The notes: generated from the letters alone by a model not told the origin. DNA of 64,000 nucleotides from Struthio camelus (GCF_040807025.1 NC_090943.1:137899950-137963949), one strand, 5' to 3'. Shown: positions 41,164 to 53,532, counted from the stretch's first letter. A program made the numbers and translations.

Positions 41164-44100
41164 ATCCTGTAAAGCCTTAGTAATATGGGTAATTCATGCT
41201 CTTGGACAAAATCCTACTAATCTCTAGTGGATAGAGGTGGATAGAGATTTGCAGGTTTCTGATAGAAATGGACTATTCGACTCACAAAGAGTTCTCAGGT
41301 CTGATGCACATTTAACCAGTTACTAACACAGAGAAATATAGTATTAGGAAGAGAAATGACAGGAATTCTTGGAGAAAGGCCAGATATGTGGAAAGGTAAA
41401 GGAGAGAATAAGTAGAGCAAAGAGAAGGGACTTCTTCAGTCTGCTTCTGACCATACCTTTGTACCTCTGGAAGCACAGTATAACCTTTCCATATTATCTC
41501 CATCTTACGGATGATGAGTCTTTTTCCTGTAACTGCCTCACAGCAGTATTGTGGTGCTTAAGCAGTCTGTAAAACACTGTGTTAGAATTCATCAGAATGC
41601 ACAAAATGAAAAAAGTTCCCATCACCATGATTATGGTGTTTCTCTTCCTCCTCTTCTTCTGACTGCTTCAGAAAATGTTGCCTGTAGAGTTTATTTAATC
41701 ATGTCCAGTTATGCACAAAACAAGGCTCATACAAAAAAAAAAGAGTTAGGGGATTTCAAAATCTTCTACTTACATGGACACATAATTATGATGAAAATTG
41801 TTCTAGTTATGTTTGGAGAGTGCCCTCAAAGTGCTCTTACTGCAATGCCATTGAGCATCCAGGGGCAATCACAGAGAGCAAGAATCAACCAACTCTGTGT
41901 ATATATGTTATATAGGTCCAAAAATGTTGAATCTGGATTCTACCTCAGAAACGGGTCTAATCCAAGAACAGTTATTAATCTGGAAATTACCAGTAGACTC
42001 TTTCTTATACTCTCAAGTGATAATGGCCACAAAGGAGCAATGCTAAATAAAACTGGCCTTCAGTTTATAGAAATAAATAGCTAATGAAAGGGTCTGTAGA
42101 GAAAGCTCAGGTTATATAGATAAAATCTACTATTTCACCTGATTATCGTTATTGTATTACCTTAGGTGTGTAAAAAAGATTGTTCTTTAAACAAAAAAAA
42201 AGCTTAACTGGTGTTATCACAGTATGTGATTAAACTTTTATTGAATTCTTTATGATTTCTTCTGTTAGATATACTTGCTTGGTATAACATACTAACCTAT
42301 AGTCATAAACTAGTAACTACAGACTAGGAATTGCAGGGACAATGGGTGATGCAGGAAAATTGGCAATGTGAATGCAGGGCTAACAAGTCAAGGCAAACCA
42401 GACAGAATAGTAGTGTCAGCTGAAACACATGAACAAGTCTTCAGATTAATCGCAGAACTGAAGAACTACAGGCTTTTTGAGCAAAACTGCAAGTTGGTGA
42501 TTGCACAGTAAAGGCTTATCAGAGCACATAGTTGCTAAGAAGCTTCCATGGCAACATTTCTGAAAAGCAACCTTCACCTAAAACACAGCATACTCATATG
42601 AAACATTTCCAAAGGTTATGGAATTGATCCAGCCTGTGAAGCTCGGTCGAACACCAGGGATGGCCATGAACTCTGAAGATCTCTGGTTATTTCTGTTGTC
42701 ATAGACACACACAAAGAGAAAAATCTAATCACAAGACTGGCTTATCAGTTTTTTTTCCTGCAAGAGACTTTTAGTATGTCAGAAATGTAACTCTCTGCTG
42801 CAACCTTAGGTTTATTCTATTTTTCAGGGAAAAGAAAGGCAAGAGCAGAGGCCTCTGTCTGACTCAGTCCATTTTCAATAGGTCCTTGTCCAGACTATAT
42901 TCAAAACTTAGGGTTGTAACCACTTTTGTAGAAGAATAGATCTTCATTCTTCCTTCCTCCTGTTCTGTTTTTTAAAAGGTGGTCTTGTATTTTTCAGGAC
43001 AATCAAAATTTCCTATAATAGATGGAAAGTTAATGCCAAGAGGTACCTTGCATTTTTCTGAAGAGCATAAAGAACACCTCATTCTGATCTCTGCTCCTGA
43101 ATAGATCTGTCTTCAAAACCCAGATCCGGCATTTTCTTGGAAATGGGATTCTTCCCTGCAATCATCTAAGACAGTCTGTGAAGCTGTGATTTCTGAAACA
43201 GTACTTTGTAGGTCACTACTATGCAGTATTAGACGGACACAGATTTTGCGCTGCTCCAATATATATTTTAATTTTACTAAACTCACCTGACTGTTCCAGA
43301 ACAGTAGGATACTAGCCATCTCAAATAAGTTTTTTTCTCTAACCTTTAACCTCTTACATTTCATTCATAAATAATAAACCTATCTTGCTAGAGGACCTAT
43401 GATTGGGTCCCAATTTTTTCCTGACTGCTAACAGAACAAACTTAATCTGAACAGATTTTGAGGCTTTCATAACTCTGTATCAATTTAAGATGTAGATTAA
43501 GTAGTCTACAACCATCATATGCCTCTAAACTATACACTGCAAAAACACTTGGCAGAATTGAAGGTAAATGCCTTTTAAAATTTAGAGTAAAAACTTGAGA
43601 TTTAAATGATTGAAGTGAGACACTCAGATTCACACGTACAAGTTTAGTGGGATGATTTTATCACTTACATTGAAATTTTAAAATTTTATTACTAGAATTT
43701 ACAAACTAGTGAAACAATCAGTGATCTAACTTCAGATAATAAGCTGTTTAGGGAAGGAACCTGGTCTTTATATTTGTTTGTAAAGCAGAATGTCCTGCTA
43801 CATCACAATATTATAAGCAGGAAATTTATTTCATAAAATCATCTATTGTTAGATTTAACTCTTCCGTTTTGTTTTATCTTTTCAAGATCATGACCACTTG
43901 CTGTGTCGTATTTATAAATAGCTTTGCCTAGACAAATGGGACACTTGAATGTTGAGCTCATGTATCATGTTAATCTTTCATATATATTCATTTTCTATTT
44001 CCTTGCCTAATTATATTAAGATATAAAAAATGTAAAAGTGTATATTTTGGTTAGTTATACTGAAAGGTAACTTTTATTTTTTGTTTTTGCAGGGAAAAAG

Positions 44101-47100
44101 TTCTTGTATTGACTGCATTCACTTGAGGACTTAGTTTTGATGCTGTGTAGGACTTCTGTTTCCTAGAGGAAAAAAATTTTTGAAAACTCTAATGGCAGGT
44201 AGAAGTGGAATTGTTCTGGATGAATACGGGCACGCTGCTTGTAGATCATGATAATGAAAGGCATGCTTGGATTGACTGATAGCGTAGCGGCATTTGACTG
44301 GCCTGTGTGAGATAACGATAGTCATTACACTTGATTTGGAGAAAGGAGATGAATCTTGCTTTTTTACATATCTAGAAAGAGTTTTAGCTACTAGATCAGA
44401 AAGCAGTTTGTCCTTCTCCTAATACTTGTTTTTCTAAAATGGACTGGGTCCAAGAGAAAAGACTGAGACCTAAAGCCAGACCGTTTCTGTAACCCTCAGC
44501 ACCAGCCTATTTGGCAGCCTCAGCTGCAAGAGCTCCATCTCTCTCTCTCCCATTCGCCCCGACTGGGTGTCTATGCATGTATCTTCCATCCCAGGTAGTA
44601 ATAAAGTGTCATTGAAATATATAGTTTCTACAAAACTGTGTTCCAGAAACTCAGAACTTTCCAATGGATAATGTTGCACTGGAAACAGAACTGTACCCCG
44701 TTGTTAGCAGATCTTGAGCTATTCTGGCTCAAGAAAAACCTGTTGTCCAAGACCTTGTCCTCGTCAGCTGATCAGGAGACAGTCCCAGGGAATTTATTTG
44801 TTGTGAAATTTTTCTGACTCATTGGATGACAACCTATAAAAGCTTTTATGTTCTGGTTAAATTCAAGTAAATTTTAGGAGAAACATTGCAGGATAAGAGT
44901 AAGATCAGTAAGAGTTACCTACTTAAAATATCTGACTGGTCACTAGCAATGGAGCAGTTTCTGACATTTGGCATCACAGAACAAGTAAGAAGTTATAGGC
45001 AGTAAAGACACACCAGCATCATCAGTTAAAGCATGTTATTGAAGCAGTGGAACTAAAACTACTGGCCACTAAAATAATTACTATTCCTGAGTTTTCAAAA
45101 GATCTTTGCATTTACCAAAAAAAAAAAAAAACCTTAAAGCAATTATCAATCTTTTTTTTTTTTTTTACCATGATTTGAAAGTACTTTTACACATTAGCTG
45201 GTATAGGATTCTAATTTATTCAAAATAAAAGGAACTGCCTTGGTGGGATTTACAATATGAATAAATTGATAAATTGTAATAATGGTCAGTTACAACAACA
45301 GTAAAAGAGATGGAATCAGGGTAAATGCAAAAATAACCCAGTTGTGTGCTATAATTCAAGGTAATTCCTAAGCTGTTGATGATTTTCTCTGTACCACTGC
45401 CAAGTTCATAATTTACACTAGAGGTTCCTTTTTGGTGCCACTTGCTTGACCCAATGTTACCTGGTCAACTCTTTCTCCTTCTGTAGACAGATTTTGTTCA
45501 TCTTGGCTTGATCTTGCAATTTTCTGTGTTATACTTTTAGTGTGAATTTTATTTTCCCTCCCCTCCTCCTTGTGTTTCTCAAACAAATTTTTAGCCTGGT
45601 ATTTTTATTCCATGAATGACATTGCTGGATTTAGTGGCACTGCACACAACAAGTAACACCAATGAAATTGGGCTTTGGTATTTTATGTGACCCATTTAAT
45701 ATCCTTCTAAGTGAAGTACCAGTTTTCTACTTTGATTTCCAACTCAGTGTTAAGCATTTGACAAATTGATTATAAACTCATTTTCCTCTTACATCATTTA
45801 TTTAAACAAATGTCTCACAAAAGTGCACTTCCATATGCTGCAAAACATTGGCATGATTTTTCAGATTCATTTCCACACTAAGTAATTTACAACTTAGTAT
45901 CAGCAGCAAACAATACAGTGTAAAATGCACATTTGTTCTCTTCGTCTGTGACTTCTATATATGAGTTGAAAAGTCTTTTCAGTTTTATCTTCTAACACAT
46001 GCTGCTATTTGATATATTGAAGCAAAAAGCTGCACCATTGATGAGCTCTACAACGCTCTTCACAAAAGGAAAGCTTGAGTGAGACTTTCTGCCACTTTAT
46101 ATAGCTGAGTAATTATAATTGAGGAAAAAAAGAATAACAGTATTTGATAGCATCTCCAAATCTTTTCTGTGGCCCAGTATGTGCCAGTAGATATGTTGGG
46201 TCGCTTGTCCAGTGGACAGTGCTCTGCAGCACTTTGAGAAGGGAGAAAGGGGATGGCTACAAGAAGATCTCTGACCCTCACTGCCTGGTGGCATCACCCG
46301 CCTCACACAAGGTGAATGTGAGAACGAGCAGCTCTGCGACCTCCACCGCGCACACCCCGCACAGGAGGACTGTGCTCACCTGGATGGCAGCCAGACACCC
46401 ATTAGCCTCCCACACAGCTGAAGAGGTGGGACAGGTCCGCAGTGCTTTGCAGCCTGCAGCTCCATTTGATTTTGGGTGTCTGGCTTGCTTGGTGATACCA
46501 TATTGTGGCACCTACACCCTCTGCTGTTTGTTCTGAAAATAGCTTTCGCTGTGATTATACCTCTTTCTGCTTTCTTCTGCGGGTTCACTTTTTTGGTAAA
46601 ACAGCAGCAGCAAATTAGATTGAAAGCTGGTAGCACTGCTGTAGCTTTTTTGTGCACAGAGGGAGTATCTAATACTATCAGGATCTTTATTATTGTTGTA
46701 TTGCTGTATGTTATCGTTAGAAACTGTAATCTTTTCTCCATGCGATTGTAATTCCTCAAATATCGTTGTGTTTGTGCAGCTTGCTGATGCACAAGCTGTT
46801 TAATCCAATTCTTGTACAGGGCACTTGTGTGCCCTCGGTGTGTGTCCTGCTGCGCACTCCCTTCCTGCTAAACCTACCCTCAGGGCAGTTTGACAAAACT
46901 TTGGGTGTCCAGCAGAGCCTTGTGTTTGAGTATTTGCTTACCAGTTCTTAACCCTTTATTCAGTGGTATTCAAATAAACCCTGTTATTCAGGGTTTGCTT
47001 TGTGAGCATTGTTGGCACATAGGTATTCAAGCAATTCCTCTTGCACTTTTCCCTCCTGTATTTGAGGAAAGCTTTGTCCTCCATGCCTGCTTCTCCTTGG

Positions 47101-48109
47101 TACCCTTTGCTGTCAGGATTGCTGTTAATACACCATTCACTCCTACAGCTCTGGCTGATTTTCTGAGCATCAACTGAGTTAACTAATAGGAAGAGATGAG
47201 CAGGGGAAAGTGAAAGGGAGAAAGACAGAGGGAGGTTCAGCCTTTCCCACTCTGCCCTGGAGGTAGTAGTGGCTGGCATGGTCACCTGGTGCAGGCACAA
47301 CCTCCTACTCAGAGAGCTAATTCACCCTTCTCTTATCACAGCACTTTTATGTTTAAAAAATTAATCATGTATGAACGAAGATGCCAAAAGCTAGGACACA
47401 CAGGTGGGAAAGGAGGCGGGAGGAGTGAGGTTTTATGTGGAAAATTTGAGTTCTTTTCTCTCACTTGAGCTATGTCACTTGTTTTCATGCTGATTCTTGC
47501 TTCTGCCGGCCATCAGGAAAAGCAAACACACAATTCTAAGCCTGAAGCAAAGAGGATTAAGATTGGATATAATTAGCACATAACTGGCATGTGATTCTTA
47601 CCTCCAGAAAATGAATCTTCTTTCTTCCCTTTGCAGTAAAGGTAAGGAGAAGGCTTTCCAGGAGCTTGTGCTCTTTGGGGAGAAATTAGTGCCCATCCCA
47701 CATAATCTGCTAAGATCTTCCCAAAAGAAATAACCAGAATAATGTTAAAGTGACTTTTACTTATGCCCATAAAGTGGCATCGACAGTGTGGTGTGTATCA
47801 GAGCAGAAGCTGAATGGAAGTTGGGGTGGTATTAGCTGATCCCCGTTCCCTCCCCGGAGCGGTGTATCAGCTGCTGACAGTACTGTGCTGTTGCCAAGCC
47901 ATGCTTTAATCGCTGGGCAGCCAAATTACTGTGAAAGGTGATCAACTGATAGTGCTTCACCAGAGAAGGAGCTATAAATAATCATTAGTAAACAGTAATT
48001 AGAGACACTTTAGGATCAGGTAGTTTTTTTTTTTTTGTTAGGTAAGACCTGGACTATAGATCTCTGAGGATCACTACAATTTTCCCCTTTAGAGAGGCAC
48101 TAAAAATTC
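41164..48109. other. intergenic, no gene recognized
   Basis: AT-rich DNA with an isolated somewhat GC-richer patch at about 46.15-46.50 kb. It includes the longest unassigned frame of the window (177 codons, 41551-42084, +) and frames of up to 138 codons around 46.1-46.8 kb. None shows a recognizable domain or splice context that I would defend. Confidence 0.6.
45119..45168. repeat. poly(A) and poly(T) tracts in inverted arrangement
   Basis: A run of about 14-15 A and a run of 16-17 T are separated by about 20 bases, and could pair as a hairpin. No element is recognizable between them. Confidence 0.8.
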
Positions 48110-48760
48110 TCCACCAGGTCGCTGTCCGGCCACTCTCCGTTTGCTGGTGTCCCCTCTGGGAGCCCTTTCTGCCGTTCGCTCTGGAAAAGCAAGGAACCGT
48201 AGCAAACCTCCAGCTAGGGGCCTTGACTAGACGAAACGTAAGGAAGAAGGTGAAGAGCTTTGACCTGCTTGGACAGTTTTACCGTTGCTCCCGAGACGCG
48301 GCCCTGTGCCTTACCACTAGCGATCCCGGCCGCGCTGCCAGGGTGCTGCAGGGCCGGGCCCGGTCGGGGAAGGACAGCGGGGAGCCGAGGTGGCCACCGC
48401 CGTCCCGATGACGGTGACCGAGGCCATCCGCAGCCCAGCGGCTGCCGGAGGAGCCCGCAGCAGTGGGGCAGGCCCGCGGGGGAGCCGGGCAGCCCAGGCC
48501 GCGCCATGCCGGTGGCCCCGCATGGGCCTGGCTGCCGCCACACGGCACGGGAATAATTATTCCATCTACCTTCCTGCCCTCCTTTTTTTCCCCTTCCTTC
48601 CCCTTGCTGGCCTTTGAGGCGGATAAGACATAACGTTTCCCAAGAGCTGCGCTCAGGCGGGCAGCTAGGGTTTCGGGATGCGCAGAGGCAGGAGGACTTT
48701 GTTTCCCTGGCAACTGCGACCGCAGGAAAGCTCTTACCGCATCTCCTCCCTTTACGCCGG
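48110..48760. promoter_or_regulatory. CpG island, putative promoter
   Basis: By eye about fifty CpG dinucleotides fall in some 650 bases, while the flanks have almost none. The core at 48290-48560 is very GC-rich, with blocks such as CCGGGCCCGG. Unmethylated CpG islands mark vertebrate promoters. The next exon seen is the OPRK1 coding exon 4.5 kb downstream on the + strand. Possible donors exist (AAG|GTGAAG, exon end 48249; CCAG|GTAGCA, exon end 48791). Open frames in several directions here, up to 144 codons on the minus strand, follow from GC-rich composition with few stop codons and show no recognizable domain. Confidence 0.6.
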
Positions 48761-48994
48761 GGTGCTATAATTGTAGCCTGTGGTCAACCAGGTAGCAAAA
48801 ATAACTATGGAACGACCTGAAAAAAGGATTTGATAGCCTGCTCCGCTTAACTCGTCTTGCCTCCCTCCCCATCTCTAGAATAAAAAGCGACCTTTGCGCA
48901 CGATCCCCCGTCAAAATACCCAGCGTCACAGTTCGTGGCTGAACTTCAAGGTTTGCCCTGTTCTGGCAATTTGACTTAAGCCTTGAAAGATGCC

Positions 48995-49145
48995 GTGGTC
49001 TTTCGGGGAACAGCACTGGGGACCAAGCAGCTTCCGCGCAGCAGCGGCAGTGCGCGGGCACGGGAAGGGTACAGGGGGCCCCGCTGCAGCACCCCGCGCG
49101 GCTGCCGCACAGCACCGTGCCAGTGATTCAGTGCGTTTCGTTCGT
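48995..49145. promoter_or_regulatory. secondary CpG-rich block
   Basis: This is a short CpG cluster (TTCCGCGCAGCAGCGG, GTGCGCGGGCACGGG, CCCCGCGCGGCTGCCGC) separated by about 250 bases from the larger CpG island upstream. It is probably the shoulder of the same regulatory region. No TATA box or coding potential was recognized. Confidence 0.4.
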
Positions 49146-52100
49146 AGCTCTGAGTCAGGGCTGGAGTAATGTCCCAGGGCATTGCTAAGGTTTTGAAGCA
49201 CTGTGCTGATGGAGGAACAGCTTTTTAGCTTAGACATTGGTAATGAAGAGAAAAAAAAAAAGTCGAAGCCCTTCCCACCTGATATTTTAAAATATCCTAC
49301 ATCTCCCTCCCGCCATGTTCCCTATTCAATCAGGGAATTTCACTAGGCATGCAGAAGGAAGCACTTTATAGCACTTCTACCTAAATGTAGCAATATTACG
49401 TAGCTGACCTGTGAATGTGGAAGGGATTCTCGGGAAAAAAACGGTATGGTTGTGTGAATGCACTTGCATTGTTCTGCCTTAGCTATAGGACCGCTGAATG
49501 TGGTATTTCTTTACCTTTGAGGGCTAGAATTTACAACATAAGGAATGTTCCTTAAATACAGAATCTGATATGGAATTTTATTTTTTTAATGGGAAAAAAC
49601 GTCCAGGCAAAGTCCAGTGAGGTGAACTCTGAATCTCCAGTATTGCCATGAAAAAATCTGGGGGCATGTGAGTCCCAGATCTGCAAAATCAGTGTTGCAG
49701 CAAAGTTGTAGCTGAGTGGCTGAGATACTGTGCTCTTATGCTGTCTTTTTTCCCAAAATCGTTCCTTGTCTTCTTTTGAAAGAACAGGATCTGCTGTCTC
49801 ACATGATCCCTCAGAGGAGAGAAGAACTTCTGGGAGAGTACTGGTGTGTGGACAAACTGGGCTATGTTGACTGCAGACCTTTTCTTTCTCTTCCCTCATG
49901 AGTTCAGGACACTCCTGTCCTCCACCCCAGGACTATCAGAAAGGATATAACGGCGCTGAATGATTATCTGTTGAAGAAAATGAAGAAGATGGGTAAGCAT
50001 GATTCTTTGTCCTGGGTTTTTCTTTTGATACTACTGCAAGCATTTCTAGTACGTATGCTGAGCCCAGTCACTACTGGTAACCCAGTTATATCAATTTTCC
50101 TCAAGAATGCAAACATAAATAAGCGAAAGATTATTTTTGTCAGTTTATATGAATTTCACTTGACTTTCAAAGGAAAAGGCACTTCTCTAGACCAAGGGCT
50201 CCTTCCTCTTGAATTGCAAAGGCCTAAAATAAATGATAGCTGGAGCTGAGCCTCTCACATGGAGGATACAGAGACAGAAAGCACAAGGAAACATATATTG
50301 TCTTTGGCTTGCCCTGTAATTTGCAGTGTCCTGGCCAAAGTCCACCTTATTCCACGCCCATTTATTTGCAACACACCCTTACTCCACTAAGGGGCAGCGA
50401 TTGTGCTGTTAACACATCGTTTTAGATGCGATCACTGAAGAGTTTCAGTGCAGAGTTTAGCAAGAGAAAGCTAAAGGTCAGAACTATACTGTCCAACTTC
50501 AAAAAGCTTTGAGTCTACTGTTGTGCTTGAAAAAGCTTTGACTCTACTGTTAATTAATCATACTAAGTTTTTCAGGCCATCTCCAGTTTAGATTTATGCA
50601 TAGCAGTAATAGACTTTTCTTCCCCATATGGATGTTTCTGATCCACCTGTAGCAACTGGAGAATTGCAGACTGCTGCTGCTGCTTTCTCCCTCTCCAGAA
50701 TAACCCGTAAAATCCATTTCATTGATTAAATAGCTATATTGCAGCTGTGTATGGTTGCACTTAAGGTACTTCCCGAAACAAAATAATTGCTCATAAGAAA
50801 TGGATTATCAATGAAGGCTAAAAATATTGCTATCTTATGGCTCTCCGGTATATTTTAATTCCAGAATATGAAGAAGTCCAGGGAAAATGTTATAAAGAAG
50901 ATAGCAATTGCCAAATTGTTCCACGTATGAGATGAAGTAGCAGTAATAATTCCTTTCAGTACTTTTGCAGAGGCCAATGGATTGCAAGGGAAAAAAAAAA
51001 CAGGACAGGGATCTGTCCATTTTGTGTTAGGGTCTTGTTTTGTTTTCCAAGAAACTTTTATTTTCTTAGGTCTATGTTCAATCCTTAAAATGTATTTGGC
51101 TTAGGAATGCTTTTGTTGTATGTTTGCTGTCTTGCACTTGTTGACAACCTCAGCAAAGGTTAAACTTTTAAACAGCTCTGTACAGACGGTAGTAAGCAGA
51201 TGCTGTAACATACAAGTCTGTTCTGGACAAAGCAGTGGCCAGACTCAGAGCCACCACCACCTTTAATCTTGAGCGTCTGCCTCAAAAAGAAAGGATCTGG
51301 ATATTTTAAGTTTTCTTCATGACTTTCAGCTCTGCAATAGACATTGCAGTTTCCTTTTTCTCATCTTGATTATAGGCTTCGAAAGAAAAAAATGTTTTAA
51401 AAATAGAAACTTCAGCCTGATCACAGAGGCTCTACAAAAGGAACATGAAGTAAAGTTTCTACATAAAATAAGGATGAAGGATACCCACAACATCTTCTCT
51501 GGCCTTCTGAACTTCACTAAAATACACAGAAATGCCTGGCAGTCTGCTCTGGCCTGCAGAGACCTGATTTCTGCAGTGTGTTTTGACATGCAGCCAGTCT
51601 GGCTATATCCCACCTCTTCTAGGGGAGTGGAAACTACTTAGGTCCTTTCTCACCTCTCCAATTTGGCATTTAGAGGGAGTTCTACTGGGAATTTCAAGGC
51701 CCGCATGTGAACGAAGAGGTTCTGTACACAGATTGGGATGCCAGCCCCTGCGTGATGGGCTATTAGCCCGTGAGCTATGTGAGCTATATAGCTCTGAAGG
51801 GTTTGATTTCTGCACACGCTGACCCTCCATCCCCAGCCACAGTTGGTGTACAGAGACAGCAGATCTCTGATGGTGGAGTTTCTTGTGTGGTGCAAAATGG
51901 GATTCTTGGCTTCCAAAACAGTACAAGACAGTTTGAATTAACTACGGGCAGCAACTGGGGTTCCTTCAGCTGTTCCTGGCTCTCTCTCTCTCCTTTAGTA
52001 GCCACCTTCTGACATCCTTCCAGGTTGTAAGTGTGAAGGAGCACAGCACAGCTACCCAACTAGAAGTGGTCTGAGTATGCAATTATGAAGCTGAGTCACA

Positions 52101-52389
52101 AAAGAGCTGATGGACCAGCCAAGGAATCTAAACGGAAAATTCCTGTTTTATTCAGCATCTACTAGTCCACAAATCATGAGGGATTCAGAAAGGTAGGAGG
52201 GAACATTGCTTGAGGCCTAGGATGCAAGGGGAATGAGGAAAGGCAATTTGGAAAGTGTATACAAATTATGCATTCATTTATTGTAGAACTTATTTCTTGC
52301 TTTTCTTTTAATTTGTCTGCCTCTCAGTGTTTAGACAGAAGTCATGTGAGCTTCTGAGCTGCAAGCATGGAGACAGAGTAGAAATGTGT
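49146..52389. other. sequence between CpG island and OPRK1 5' candidate exon
   Basis: AT-rich DNA without recognizable coding sequence. If the CpG island is the OPRK1 promoter, this stretch is intron 1; otherwise it is upstream flank. It contains the 29-bp tandem duplication near 50.5 kb and a short CTG run near 50.68 kb. Confidence 0.5.
50497..50554. repeat. 29-bp tandem duplication
   Basis: Two copies of a unit containing AAAAAGCTTTGA.TCTACTGTT, offset by 29 bases, lie upstream of OPRK1. The core is almost identical, the unit ends are diverged. Confidence 0.8.
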
Positions 52390-52690
52390 GCATTAGTGCA
52401 GAGTGCTGCTGGAGCCCTAGCAGAGTAAGAGAGAGGCAGAGAGAGAGAGTGTGAGAGTGAAAAGGGGTAGTGGTGGGAGCTGGAACAGCAGCAACTGCTG
52501 CTACCACATCGCAGCTTGTGCCTGGGAATCAGCTCCATTGCCAGCACATTCCTCCGTCTCCAGAGGTGCAGATGCCGCCGGTTCAAAAGTCCTAGAAGAT
52601 CCCTGGCACTGCCAGGAGCTAAGCAGGTGCTTTTTCTGCTGCAAAGAACATCTGTCTGGGGACTTTGCTCCTTTGCTGGACTGAAAGAGG
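52390..52690 (+). promoter_or_regulatory. OPRK1: candidate OPRK1 non-coding first exon or proximal promoter
   Basis: This is a GC-richer island within AT-rich sequence, 0.6-0.9 kb upstream of the start codon. It begins with a GA-rich stretch (about 52426-52460), followed by sequence rich in CAGCAG/CTGCTG, and ends near possible donors CAG|GTGCTT (exon end 52626) and GAG|GTATTT (exon end 52689). Known mammalian genes have a 5' non-coding exon spliced to the coding exon. No TATA box was found. The placement is inferred from distance, base composition and weak donors only. Confidence 0.25.
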
Positions 52691-53172
52691 TATTTTATGT
52701 CATTAATGTGTGTCTTTTCTGAAAGCAGGTGTGGGATCTGAAAGAAAATAACTCAGGGAAGGATGTCAAAGCAGATATGGAGAAAGGTGGTGGGTTTTCC
52801 TCTCTCTTCTCCTATTTAGGAGAGCTAATGCAGTAAGGAGCCCCAGTCATTAGGATACTGTTTGACTAAAAATATGGAGGATGGGAGAGAGAGGGTTAAA
52901 GCGCGGGGGTGGATTGAAGCTGTTTCCCATCTGCACGATATCTCTTCTAATTGTTTCTCTGTGTAATCTCTGAAAGTGGAGGAAAACTTTCCTTGTGCAT
53001 CTGAAGGAGCAGAAGTTACCAAATATATATCAAGATTTGAAACTTGTATTTATTTACTCCAAATATGGTTTGCTCAAATCTCTGCCTGGCAAACTACAGT
53101 TCCTGCCACAACAGAACCCTCCTTAATATATACAGATTTTTAGTGTCTTAATGTCCAGTGGCTGTGATATCA

Positions 53173-53206
53173 CTTCTATTTCATTCCCTCTTTTCTGTCT
53201 TTCTAG
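53173..53206 (+). promoter_or_regulatory. OPRK1: splice acceptor with polypyrimidine tract upstream of OPRK1 coding exon
   Basis: A nearly pure C/T stretch of about 30 bases ends in TTTCTAG at 53206, a strong 3' splice site consensus. A branch-point-like CTTAATG occurs at about 53147-53153, some 55 bases upstream. It implies that at least one more exon precedes the coding exon. Confidence 0.7.
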
Positions 53207-53272
53207 TGTACTTGCCTTCTGCTGTCTGCACTCTTGTCCCAGCCTCTCTCCTGCCCGTGGGGCCGTGGCCGT
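53207..53272 (+). other. OPRK1: 5' untranslated part of the OPRK1 first coding exon
   Basis: These 66 bases lie between the predicted splice acceptor and the OPRK1 start codon. They are open in the OPRK1 frame but contain no ATG. An in-frame TAG sits exactly at the acceptor (53204-53206), so translation cannot begin further upstream in the genomic sequence. The exon start depends on the splice-site call. Mammalian OPRK1 is known to have a non-coding first exon, which agrees with an acceptor here. Confidence 0.7.
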
Positions 53273-53532
53273 ATGGATGCCCCCGTGCAGATTTTCCGGG
53301 AGGAGCCAGGCTCCACCTGCTCCCCCGGGTCCTGTCGCTCCCCCAGCACCAGCAGCAGCTGGCTCCTGGGCTGGGAGGACTATGAGAGCAACGCCACCGG
53401 GGCCTTTGGGGACGCCCAGCACAACCACACCAGCATCTCCCCCGCCATCCCCATTATCATCACTGCTGTCTACTCAGTAGTCTTCGTTGTTGGCTTGGTG
53501 GGAAACTCTCTGGTCATGTTTGTTATCATAAG
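53273..53532 (+). CDS. OPRK1: kappa opioid receptor, first coding exon (partial gene)
   Basis: This exon encodes 86 complete codons plus two bases of a split arginine codon of the kappa opioid receptor, a Gi/o-coupled class A GPCR of the neuronal plasma membrane that binds dynorphin peptides. Residues 1-58 form the extracellular N-terminus; it opens with MDAPVQIFR, close to the mammalian receptor, and has two N-glycosylation sequons, N40-A-T and N51-H-T. Residues about 59-86 are TM1, containing the GNSLVMF segment with the family-conserved Asn (N78) of helix 1. The TM1 sequence fits kappa better than mu or delta (SPAIP...TAVYSVVFVVGL, known family differences). The ATG at 53273 is the first ATG after the upstream splice acceptor, with G at +4 but C at -3. 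The exon ends in phase 2, as expected for opioid receptors. The rest of the receptor is outside the window. Identity is near certain; orthology is inferred from the protein alone. Confidence 0.96.

Noticed and set aside
46144..46792. A cluster of frames on both strands, up to 138 codons.
   Set aside because: A GC-richer patch gives several simultaneous frames. None resembles a known family.
48214..48713. Overlapping open frames on both strands in the CpG island, up to 144 codons.
   Set aside because: GC-rich DNA has few stop codons, so long frames arise in several phases at once. No domain, signal peptide or conserved start is recognizable.
53234..53272. An upstream extension of the OPRK1 frame by 13 codons.
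   Set aside because: The codon at 53234 is TTG, not ATG. The family N-terminus begins at the ATG at 53273.
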